The notes beneath the pieces are model-generated. The model made no database searches and was not told the DNA's origin. It saw only the letters and a list, made by a program, of their open reading frames with translations. Below, one piece after another: positions 36,625-44,396 of a stretch of DNA of 64,000 nucleotides. Location: contig NZ_BDLU01000014.1 in assembly GCF_006538165.1 (NCBI RefSeq), positions 124,001 through 188,000 on the forward strand, written 5' to 3'. Position 1 is the first letter of the stretch. Every line of letters starts with the position of its first letter. Source of the stretch: Komagataeibacter diospyri (GTDB lineage: Bacteria > Pseudomonadota > Alphaproteobacteria > Acetobacterales > Acetobacteraceae). The translations under genes were made by a program, and so were the position numbers.

Positions 36625-37079
36625 ACAACCGGTCCGAACAGCTGGTGCCCCATTTTGACCGGCTGCCAGAACCCGAACAGATAGTACAGATGGCGACATG
36701 GCTGGCACAGGCGGGGCTGGACAGTCTGGAACTGACGAATGAGGCAGCGGGACTGAAGCTGCGCATTCGCGCGGAACAGGTGGCCACGATCCTGCCCACA
36801 GCGCAGGCTGCGGCCCAGCAGGCGGATGTCGGGGCAGGGGATGTGGCGGTAAAGACGCCGTATTTCGGTCACCTGTGCCTGACCCATCCATCGAGCGATA
36901 CGCCCTTTGCACCGGTAGGAACAAAGGTGGTGCAGGGGGAGGTGGTCGCACTTCTGACACTGGATAGCCTGCAGGTGCAGGTTACCGCGCCGGTGGCAGG
37001 CACGGTAGTAGACATCGTGGGGCAGCCCGGCGCGCTGGTGGGATATGGCGCGACAGTCATGCAGATCCGGCCCGACTGA
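36621..37079 (+). CDS. Biotin-carrier-like protein lacking the biotinyl lysine
   Basis: This 152-residue protein is a paralogue of the carrier at 34823: a helical N-terminus ([22 protein letters not shown]), a linker and a C-terminal biotinyl/lipoyl-like fold ([20 protein letters not shown], then [21 protein letters not shown]). Aligned to the true carrier, the biotin lysine position is Ser116 (TLDSLQV against EAMKVFN), so it cannot be biotinylated at the usual site. A structural or docking role in a carboxylase complex is inferred. It is translationally coupled to the biotin carboxylase gene. Confidence 0.75.
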   Translation: MNNRSEQLVPHFDRLPEPEQIVQMATWLAQAGLDSLELTNEAAGLKLRIRAEQVATILPTAQAAAQQADVGAGDVAVKTPYFGHLCLTHPSSDTPFAPVGTKVVQGEVVALLTLDSLQVQVTAPVAGTVVDIVGQPGALVGYGATVMQIRPD

Positions 37080-37264
37080 GACACGTCGGCCCGGAAGTGG
37101 TCGCCTGCCGGGCAACAGTATTCGGGGCGTTCCGGCATGCCGCTTTATTTAAAGTGACATGCGGGCAGCGTGCGCGAAATTTCGTGTGTAGTGAAGTATT
37201 GTGGGCGTTGGTCCGGCATTGCTCCGACAGGATTGCTTTGCCCAGCCTGAACAGTCAGGTCAGG

Positions 37265-37392
37265 AAACATCCGCAAATCATAAGGATGGTCCTGGTGAAG
37301 GTTTTTTCAGGAAGCTTTGAAGAACACTTTTTTTTTGAAAAACAGCGGTAACCAGAGCTTTTATTATTTCATCAATGGGTTGTTTCAAGACA
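37265..37392 (-). repeat. Dispersed intergenic stem-loop element, copy D
   Basis: Read on the minus strand: ataataaaagctctgg, a decayed first hairpin, gtgttcttcaaagcttc, gaaaaaaccttcaccagg, then a tail with atgatttgcgg that is shared with copy E. It lies between the second carrier gene and aspA, and includes part of the leader of aspA. Confidence 0.6.
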
Positions 37393-37416
37393 ATCCTGTA
37401 ACGTGCATAGGCCGAA

Positions 37417-38916
37417 ATGATGAATATGCCCCCTCCGGCACAGGACGCAGCATTCTGCAATTCCACAGGCCAGACCAGCCCCGTGGGGCCGGAGACGGGA
37501 TTGCCCGTGCCTCGCGTCGAGCGTGACCTGCTGGGGGAGGTTACCATTCCCCCCGGTGCCCTGTGGGGTGTGCATACAAAGCGCGCGCTTGATAACTTTC
37601 CCATAAGTGGCACGACAATCGGGACGTTCGGGGAACTGGTGCAGGGGCTGGTGACTGTCAAGCAGGCAGCGGCACGGGCCAATCTTGCGTTGGGTTATCT
37701 GGACCCCACACGCGCCGATGCCATTGATCGGGCATGCCAGATTATACTGGAAAATCCCGCCTACCGTGCGCAGTTTGTCGTGGACGCCATGCAGGGTGGG
37801 GCGGGTACGTCTACGAACATGAACGCCAATGAGGTCATTGCCAATGTGGCCCTTGGGCTGCTGGGGGAAAAGCCGGGCGCCTATTCCGTGCTGCACCCCA
37901 ATGACCACGTCAACATGGCACAGTCCACGAATGACGTATATCCAACAGCACTCAGGCTGGGTCTGTTGCTGGCGGTTGACCCGCTGGTGCGCGCCCTGGA
38001 GGGGTTGCATGTGGCGCTGGACGAAAAGGCGGAAGCCTTTGGTGCTATCCTGAAGGTCGGCCGCACGCAGCTACGTGACGCCGTGCCCATGACGCTGGGG
38101 CAGGAATTCGGTGCTTTCCGCACGGCCATTGCTACCGAAATCACCAGCATCAAGACTCATGTCACGGCGTTCGGGCAGGTCAATCTGGGTGGCACGGCCA
38201 TCGGAACCGGGCTGAATACCGATCCGCATTATGCATCGACCGTCATGACGGAACTGCGCAGCCTGACCGGGCGGCCCATGGCCATCTCGCCGGATATGAT
38301 CGCGGCGACATCGGATGTAGGGGTCTTTGTGCTGTTTTCCGGTGTGCTGAAACGCCTGGCGCTGAAACTGTCGAAGATGTCCAGCGACCTGCGCCTGCTA
38401 TCCAGCGGGCCGCGGACGGGACTGGGCGAAATCGTGCTGCCAGCGGTGCAGGCAGGGTCATCCATCATGCCAGGCAAAGTCAATCCGGTCATACCCGAAG
38501 CCGTCAATCAGGTGGCCTATCTGGTCGCGGGTCATGACATGACCATTACCATGTGCGCTGATGGCGGACAGTTACAGCTTAATGCGTTTGAACCGATGAT
38601 CGGCTACTGCCTGTTTACATCCATCAGGATATTGCGCGCCGCCATCGAAACCCTGACAACGCGGTGCATCAACGGCATTTCAGCCGACCGGGCGCGGTGC
38701 CAGTATCTGTCCGATATCAATATTGGCATCATTACCGCGCTGGTGCCGGTGCTGGGTTATGATACGTGTTCGACCATTGCCAGGCGTGCGCTGGCGGAAA
38801 ACCGCAGGGTGACGGACCTGATCGTAGCGGAAAAACTGCTTTCGCCCGAACGGCTTGCGGCCCTGCTGCAGGCTGATGCGCTGACCGGTCCCAATGTGGG
38901 GCGGCAGGCGGGCTGA
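37417..38916 (+). CDS. aspA: Aspartate ammonia-lyase (aspartase/fumarase superfamily)
   Basis: This 499-residue lyase converts aspartate to fumarate and ammonia. Superfamily signatures are RVERDLLGEVTIPPGALWGV, AGTSTNMNANEVIAN, NDHVNMAQSTNDVYPTALRL, GRTQLRDAVPMTLGQEF and the mobile loop GSSIMPGKVNPVIPE with the catalytic Ser. A roughly 30-residue N-terminal extension precedes the family start. It stops 4 bp before the convergent LysR gene. With pxpABC making glutamate and an aminotransferase nearby, it fits nitrogen release from amino acids; an unusual substrate cannot be excluded. Confidence 0.87.
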   Translation: MMNMPPPAQDAAFCNSTGQTSPVGPETGLPVPRVERDLLGEVTIPPGALWGVHTKRALDNFPISGTTIGTFGELVQGLVTVKQAAARANLALGYLDPTRADAIDRACQIILENPAYRAQFVVDAMQGGAGTSTNMNANEVIANVALGLLGEKPGAYSVLHPNDHVNMAQSTNDVYPTALRLGLLLAVDPLVRALEGLHVALDEKAEAFGAILKVGRTQLRDAVPMTLGQEFGAFRTAIATEITSIKTHVTAFGQVNLGGTAIGTGLNTDPHYASTVMTELRSLTGRPMAISPDMIAATSDVGVFVLFSGVLKRLALKLSKMSSDLRLLSSGPRTGLGEIVLPAVQAGSSIMPGKVNPVIPEAVNQVAYLVAGHDMTITMCADGGQLQLNAFEPMIGYCLFTSIRILRAAIETLTTRCINGISADRARCQYLSDINIGIITALVPVLGYDTCSTIARRALAENRRVTDLIVAEKLLSPERLAALLQADALTGPNVGRQAG

Positions 38917-38920
38917 TCCC

Positions 38921-39871
38921 TCAGCCGAAAGGCTGGGCGCCCGGCCAGTTGTGCGAGGCCGCCATGGCCTTGGCCAGTTCAATGAGCAGTTCGCGCACCG
39001 CGACAGATGCTTCCGTTTCGGGAATGATTTCAGGAATGCACAGTGACACGTCTTCCTGAATGACCGGGTTGCGCAGTGGATAGATGCGCGAGCGGCCTGG
39101 CACGACAATACGGCTGGCGACGGACCATGGCAGGATGGTGCTGCCAATACCTTCCTCTATAGCGCCCTGCAGGGTTATCAATGCCTCGATTTCGGCCACG
39201 ATGCACGGTTCAAGCTGCTTGCGCATGAAGGCCATGTCCACGCTCTTGCGGACAAAGTTATGCTTGGGCGGCAGGAGCAGGGGCGTATCGGCTATGTCCA
39301 CCAGCTGTACTGCGCCGGTTTCATCCTGCTGGAATTCCAGCCCGTGTGGCGCGAGCAGGAAGAATTCTTCCTTCATCAACGGGGTAAATATAACGCCCTT
39401 TATTGGTCCCGCGCCATGGATCACCGCCATGTCCAGCCGCCCGGTCATGATGAGTTCACTATAGATATCATCAAAACTTTCGGTCAGGTGCAGCGTTATA
39501 TCGGGCAGGCACGCGCGCACGCGCTGCAGCAGCTTGACCGAAAGCGTGGACCCCGCGCTGTAGGGAGACAGCCCGACCGACACCTTGCCCACCAGCGGCC
39601 CGGCCCCCTGGGTTATTTCAACCATGGCCCGGTCGAACTGCTTGGTCAGGGTCTGCGCGTGCCGGTACAGTTCCGATCCGGCCGTAGTGGGTGTCACACC
39701 ACTTTTGCTGCGGATGACCAGTTTCTGCTTGAAGGCGTTTTCAAGTGTGGCCAGTTGCTGGCTCAACGCGGGCTGGGCAATATTGAGCAGGTCAGCCGCC
39801 CGGGAAATGCTGCCCAGATCGATGATTTTAATAAAAGCCTGCAGTCGCCGTATGTCCAACTGGAACTCCAT
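38921..39871 (-). CDS. LysR-family regulator (Nac/Cbl-like)
   Basis: This 316-residue LysR protein has a winged helix (RRLQAFIKIIDLGSISRAAD, then IAQPALSQQLATLE, residues 8-45) and a two-lobed effector domain. The N-terminal stretch, including IRSKSGVTPTTAGSELYRHA, is close to Nac, the nitrogen assimilation control protein. With aspA, an aminotransferase and 5-oxoprolinase genes nearby, a nitrogen-related role is reasonable but inferred. It may act on the TATGGC-rich divergent region at 33.8 kb or on its own AT-rich upstream region. Confidence 0.87.
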   Translation of the reverse strand: MEFQLDIRRLQAFIKIIDLGSISRAADLLNIAQPALSQQLATLENAFKQKLVIRSKSGVTPTTAGSELYRHAQTLTKQFDRAMVEITQGAGPLVGKVSVGLSPYSAGSTLSVKLLQRVRACLPDITLHLTESFDDIYSELIMTGRLDMAVIHGAGPIKGVIFTPLMKEEFFLLAPHGLEFQQDETGAVQLVDIADTPLLLPPKHNFVRKSVDMAFMRKQLEPCIVAEIEALITLQGAIEEGIGSTILPWSVASRIVVPGRSRIYPLRNPVIQEDVSLCIPEIIPETEASVAVRELLIELAKAMAASHNWPGAQPFG

Positions 39872-40237
39872 AAATATTATAGGCTTTGGCTTTATTGCAT
39901 TGATAATAGGGATATTTCTGAAATTGTCAATATATTGTCATGTAAGGGCATAACGTTTCGAAAAATTCATGCCTGGTTCAGGCGCGGTGCCTTCGCGACA
40001 GTACGGTCCGTTGCAAAACACGTTGCCTGATACTTGCTGTGTATAGTGTCAAAAACGCGACACGTTCCAAAACCCGAAACGTTTTCAATTATATAATTCA
40101 TCAGATCCAAGTAAGAGCCGCCGCCAGCCCCGAACATATCAATAATCCATATGACGCCACATCGTAACGAATGCGCATCATAACCTTGCACATATTCGTT
40201 ACCAAACGTCCGGTCGAGTTTCAGGGGGGGAAGGCAG
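39872..40237. promoter_or_regulatory. Control region upstream of TonB receptor and LysR gene
   Basis: These 366 gene-free bases hold a perfect 9-bp inverted repeat, gtaacgaat (40164-40172) and attcgttac (40194-40202), 35 bp before the receptor ATG. A smaller gtgtc/gacac hairpin lies near 40047-40064. The region next to the LysR start is AT-rich and likely its promoter. A long aggggggg ribosome site precedes the receptor ATG. Confidence 0.45.
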
Positions 40238-42718
40238 ATGTCAGGCCTATCAAAGCGGAAGTTATATCTGGTAGCCGGGGTTGCGTTCGGTACATTCGTA
40301 CCGGTTGCGGGTGAAGCCGCGACGGCAGCCATCTCATCCCCTGATAAACATTACAGGGTTGCCCCCACCAGAAAAACGACTGTCGTAAAGCATGCCACGC
40401 CCACGGCGCTGCGTGCGTCCAGCCAGCCGGAAGTAATCCATGTGGGTGGTCATCAGACCAACTCCATTTTTTCACCGGGTGCCGCACGTCATAGCACCAC
40501 GCAGGTGACGGTCGTGACCGGTGCGGAACTGCTCAAGACCGGCCAGACCAATGTCCTTTCCGCGCTGGCGCAGGCCAATCCCGCCATCACCACAGCAGCC
40601 CTGCCCGGTGGCGGCGCAAGTTCCTTTGTCCAGACCATGCAGTTGCGCGGGCAGTCGCCCGATGACACGCTGATCCTGGTGAACGGCCATCGCCGCCACA
40701 TTGGCGCCAACTTCAATTCCAACGCGGGTACCAACTGGGGCAGTGAGCCGGCCGACATTTCGCTCATTCCCATCACGGCGATCGATCATATCGAGGTCAT
40801 TACCGAAGGGGCATCCGCGCTGTATGGTCAGGACGCCATTGCGGGTGCGGTCAATATCGTGCTGAAGCGCGATACGCATGGCGGCACCATCAATTTCAAG
40901 AACAGCGGGTATTACGCGGGCGACGGTCAGGCGCTTGACGGTTCGGCCAGCTATGCCATGGCGCTGGGCAACAAGGGTGGCTACCTTGATCTTGCGGCAC
41001 AGGTTACCCACCAGCTGCCCACGACACGGGGCGGGGATTTCTACGGCACCCTGTTTGCCGATCCCACGCGCAACGCAACCGCGGACCGTAACGTGCAGCG
41101 CGGGCTGGGACTGCCCAAGAGCACGCTTGAGACGCTGAGCGAAAACATGTCCATTCCCGTGGCGCACGGGTTCAGTTTCTACAGCACGTCCACCTTCTCG
41201 CACCGTCGTGCCAACGTGCCTGAAACATACCGCGCCAATTCGGGGGCTGATGAATGGATCAATCCGTCGCTCTACCCCAATGGTGACCAGCCCTACATCA
41301 CCATGGACCAGTATGATTTCGAGACGGATAACGGCATTCGCGCGCGCAAATTCGGTTTTGCGTGGGATGCGTACGTAACTTACGGCCGCGACCAGCAGAA
41401 ATACGGCACCAAGGATTCCGAAAACGCCACGATGTCGGGTGGGTCCTACGTGTATGACCCGACGCAGACATCCTTTTATGATGGTGAGTCGATTTCGTCC
41501 GAACTGACGACAGGGCTGCGGGGATCGCGTTCGTTCCACACGGGGCTGCTGCCGCGTGACATCAACCTGAAATTCGGCGCGGAATATCGTCACGACACTT
41601 TCCAGATGACGCAGGGTGAAACCGCGTCATGGGGCGGGCAGGGTGCGACCGATCACCCTGGTAACGTGCCCATGGCGGTCACGAACCAGAACCGTGACGT
41701 GTATGAAGGTTTCGCCAACCTTGATTTCTATATAACCAAGAAATGGGAATGGACGCTGGGCGGCCGCGTTGACAGCTACAACAACCTGGCCACTGTCGAG
41801 ACCGGGTCCGTCGGCACGCGCTACAACTTCAGCAAGCGCTGGGCCATCCGCGCCAACATCAATTCTGGCTACCGTCCGCCTACGCTGGGTGAAATGTCCT
41901 ATTTCTATTCAGCGCCTTATCCCGGTTACACCGTGGATCAGGTGCCAGCGAACAGCGCTATTGCCAAATACCTGGGCGCGGGCAACATGAAGGGCGAGTA
42001 TTCGCGCAGCTACACGATCGGGCTGGATGCAACGCCTGTGGATGATTTTCACATCACGGGTAATCTGTACTACATTGCGATCAATGACCGTCTGGGCAGC
42101 ACCCAGTCCTATTCCGTCGACCCGAATGACGCCACGTTGCAGAAACTGCTGGCGGCGGCCAATATTTCCAGCGCAACATCCCTGTCATACTATGCCAACC
42201 TGTATAATACCCAGACGTTTGGTGGTGACCTGAGCGCGGATTACACACTGCATACGCATCGCTTTGGCAAGTTCCGCTTTGCCATGGGCATCAACTTCTC
42301 CGATAACGAAATCCGTTCCGCCCGCAACAACCTGGTGAACGAATACACCAAGGAAATGGTCCTGCATTCCGCGCCCAAAAACCGGGAGCAGATCAGCGTG
42401 AACTGGCAGTACAAGAAATGGTCGGTATTCGTGCAGGAGATGCGTTATGGCTCCATCACCTACATGGCGGCCCCGACCGGCGCCGGCGCCGTGCCGTTTG
42501 AACAGAACCCGGCCTTCATCACCAACCTGGAAGTGGACTACAAGCCTGTGCCGCGCTGGACCATCGGTGTAGGCGCCAACAACCTTGGCAACAAATACCC
42601 GACCCGCATTTCCAGCGCGATCGCCAATTCGCAGCAGGGCCTGGCAAAATACGCATCCTACTCACCCTACGGGTTCAATGGCGGAATGTATTACGTCAAG
42701 ACATCCCTCGATTTCTAA
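40238..42718 (+). CDS. TonB-dependent receptor
   Basis: This 826-residue outer-membrane receptor has a signal peptide (VAGVAFGTFVPVAGEAA). The plug domain spans about residues 80-210 (STTQVTVVTGAELLKTGQTN, LILVNGHRRH, IDHIEVITEGASALYGQDAI), and a beta-barrel ends in the aromatic YYVKTSLDF. The plug resembles the oar/iron-sugar receptor group more than siderophore receptors. The ligand is unknown. It is a single-gene unit with its own strong terminator. Confidence 0.9.
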   Translation: MSGLSKRKLYLVAGVAFGTFVPVAGEAATAAISSPDKHYRVAPTRKTTVVKHATPTALRASSQPEVIHVGGHQTNSIFSPGAARHSTTQVTVVTGAELLKTGQTNVLSALAQANPAITTAALPGGGASSFVQTMQLRGQSPDDTLILVNGHRRHIGANFNSNAGTNWGSEPADISLIPITAIDHIEVITEGASALYGQDAIAGAVNIVLKRDTHGGTINFKNSGYYAGDGQALDGSASYAMALGNKGGYLDLAAQVTHQLPTTRGGDFYGTLFADPTRNATADRNVQRGLGLPKSTLETLSENMSIPVAHGFSFYSTSTFSHRRANVPETYRANSGADEWINPSLYPNGDQPYITMDQYDFETDNGIRARKFGFAWDAYVTYGRDQQKYGTKDSENATMSGGSYVYDPTQTSFYDGESISSELTTGLRGSRSFHTGLLPRDINLKFGAEYRHDTFQMTQGETASWGGQGATDHPGNVPMAVTNQNRDVYEGFANLDFYITKKWEWTLGGRVDSYNNLATVETGSVGTRYNFSKRWAIRANINSGYRPPTLGEMSYFYSAPYPGYTVDQVPANSAIAKYLGAGNMKGEYSRSYTIGLDATPVDDFHITGNLYYIAINDRLGSTQSYSVDPNDATLQKLLAAANISSATSLSYYANLYNTQTFGGDLSADYTLHTHRFGKFRFAMGINFSDNEIRSARNNLVNEYTKEMVLHSAPKNREQISVNWQYKKWSVFVQEMRYGSITYMAAPTGAGAVPFEQNPAFITNLEVDYKPVPRWTIGVGANNLGNKYPTRISSAIANSQQGLAKYASYSPYGFNGGMYYVKTSLDF

Positions 42719-42753
42719 AACGCACCCTGACCTGCAGGCATCGCTATAGACAG

Positions 42754-42800
42754 ACGGCTCCCTTTCCTGATCAGTCGGGAAAGGGAGCCGTTGCTCTTTC
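42754..42800 (+). terminator. Rho-independent terminator after TonB receptor
   Basis: A perfect 14-bp stem, acggctccctttcc (42754-42767) and ggaaagggagccgt (42778-42791), with loop tgatcagtcg is followed by tgctctttcc. Confidence 0.85.
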
Positions 42801-42878
42801 CCCAACATATCGCATGGTCCTGTAGCGTTGATGGACGTTACCAACCGGGAAACGCCATGCGGGCAGGGAAGTGGGATA

Positions 42879-43526
42879 ATGTGTAACCTTTATGCGATGA
42901 CGGACAGCCAGCAGGCCATCCGTGAAGCGGCACGGGTCATGACGGACCGCACCGGCAATCTTGCAGCCCTGCCTGATATCTGGCCCGACACCCAGGCCCC
43001 TGTCGTGCGCAATGCGCAGGGTGGGCGCGAACTGATCATGGCGCGCTGGGGCATGCCAACCCCACCGGGTTACCTGAAGGGACGCAAAGTCGACCGGGGA
43101 GTGACCAATATCCGCAATCCGGCCTCGACATGGTGGAAACGCTGGGAAGGGGTTGCGCATCGCTGCCTTGTGCCACTTACGGCCTTTTCGGAACCGGAAC
43201 GTCTGTCCGACGGGACCAGCAGGCCGGTCTGGTTTGCTCGCAGCGATGGGAGACCACTGGCCTTCTTTGCCGGTATCTGGTGCCAGTGGACATCGGTCCG
43301 CAAGCTTGTGGATGGCGAGACCACGGACACCCTGTTCGGGTTCCTGACCACGGACGCCAATCGGGTGGTTGGCGCGATTCACCCCAGGGCCATGCCTGTC
43401 ATCCTGACCCGGCCGGAAGAACTGGATATCTGGATGAATGCGCCAGCCCCGGAAGCCCTGCGGTTACAGCGGCCACTTGCGGATAATGTGCTCAGGATCG
43501 TGCCTGCACCCGCACAACATGGATAA
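42879..43526 (+). CDS. SOS response-associated peptidase (SRAP/YedK/HMCES family)
   Basis: This 215-residue SRAP protein shields abasic sites in single-stranded DNA by a covalent link through the N-terminal Cys. Cys2 follows the initiator Met (MCNLYAM). Asn77 (GVTNIRN), Glu105 (TAFSEPE) and His168 (AIHPRAMPVIL) match the catalytic set. The start is fixed by the need for Cys2 and by the ggaagtggg ribosome site. The usual WYEW block is AFSEPE, so this is a divergent member. Confidence 0.88.
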   Translation: MCNLYAMTDSQQAIREAARVMTDRTGNLAALPDIWPDTQAPVVRNAQGGRELIMARWGMPTPPGYLKGRKVDRGVTNIRNPASTWWKRWEGVAHRCLVPLTAFSEPERLSDGTSRPVWFARSDGRPLAFFAGIWCQWTSVRKLVDGETTDTLFGFLTTDANRVVGAIHPRAMPVILTRPEELDIWMNAPAPEALRLQRPLADNVLRIVPAPAQHG

Positions 43527-43529
43527 TGT

Positions 43530-43622
43530 CATCAAGCCCAGCCTGTTTCAGAAGCCTGCAAATTATAAAGAAGTGTTTTGGTGAAGCTTTTGTCAAAAAG
43601 CTTCAGAGAACACCGCGTTCTA
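43530..43622 (-). repeat. Dispersed intergenic stem-loop element, copy E
   Basis: On the minus strand: gcggtgttctct, a near-perfect hairpin gaagctttttgacaaaagcttc, accaaaacac, then ataatttgcagg shared with copy D. It fills the 3'-to-3' gap between the SRAP gene and the convergent KGG gene. Confidence 0.75.
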
Positions 43623-43925
43623 TCCCCCTTCATTTTTCCGTCGGGTTTCAGCGCCCTTCCGTGCCGAGGCGGCGCGTTCTTCCGCTGGACGATGGGCTGA
43701 GGCCGCCCCGCCAATCCTGCCACCCTTGCGGGCGGGATCGTGTGTGACGGCGTGGCCCCTGCCTGAGCCGCTTTTCTTTCCGCCCCCCGTTTCCTTGTTT
43801 ACGGTGGCCCAGGCGCGTCGTTCTGCCTCGTCCTTGCTGACGCCACGTGCCTCGTAGTTGTCTTCGATATGTTCGGCCTGTCGCTTCTGCTTGTCCGTGT
43901 AGGCGGACTTGTCACCACGCGGCAT
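43620..43925 (-). CDS. Small basic KGG-type stress/plasmid-stabilisation-like protein
   Basis: This 101-residue hydrophilic protein begins MPRGDKSAYTDKQKRQAEHI and has a ChaB-like middle (EARGVSKDEAERRAWATVNK). It is followed by Gly/Lys-rich KGG-like repeats (ETGGGKKSGSG, ARKGGRIGGAASAHR, ASARKGAETRRKNEGG). Such proteins are often annotated as plasmid stabilisation or general-stress proteins, without a proven role. The ATG at 43925 follows gggag; longer frames upstream lack similarity. Confidence 0.75.
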   Translation of the reverse strand: MPRGDKSAYTDKQKRQAEHIEDNYEARGVSKDEAERRAWATVNKETGGGKKSGSGRGHAVTHDPARKGGRIGGAASAHRPAEERAASARKGAETRRKNEGG

Positions 43926-44396
43926 GATCCAAGCTCCCGTTCCGTATGATTGGCGGACCTTGCGCCCGGTATGTGATGCAAGGCCTTCCCGGGGATAATG
44001 CCAGGTAATGGAAAAAGTTTTCCTGCCCCGTCCATCATGGTTCCTGCCCGGCATGCATGGATCCGGTCCTGCCGGTCATCACCTGCAATCATTGGTCAAA
44101 GGGCGTCCGGGTGCGATAGGCGGCACTGTTGTTTCGGGGTGGAAAAACAGGGATTTTCATGTGTCTGTTACATTTTGCAAGACGGGTATCTTACATTGCA
44201 AATGCTCTTCTATCGCTATTGCAGGTCAGGGGGTGTAGAGACATCTTTCATCCAGATGGAAGATCCATATGACGACCATTCGCCGGAATAGTACCATTTC
44301 ACCACAGATGGGACCGTCCGTCCGCATGTGCCCTGCCACTGATCGGGGAGGCCGTTTCAATCTTGAAGAGGAGGCTGATCAGGGGATTTCATCATA
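43926..44396. other. Gene-free spacer upstream of the radical SAM gene
   Basis: This is 470 bp with no supported ORF. A near-perfect 10-bp hairpin, atctttcatc/gatggaagat with a 2-nt loop, lies at about 44243-44264. Upstream is a repeated ttgcaa (near 44176 and 44196). It may hold promoter or leader elements. Confidence 0.35.

Noticed and set aside
38921..39871. Firm naming of the LysR gene as nac
   Set aside because: The DNA-binding half is Nac-like, but this alone does not establish orthology.
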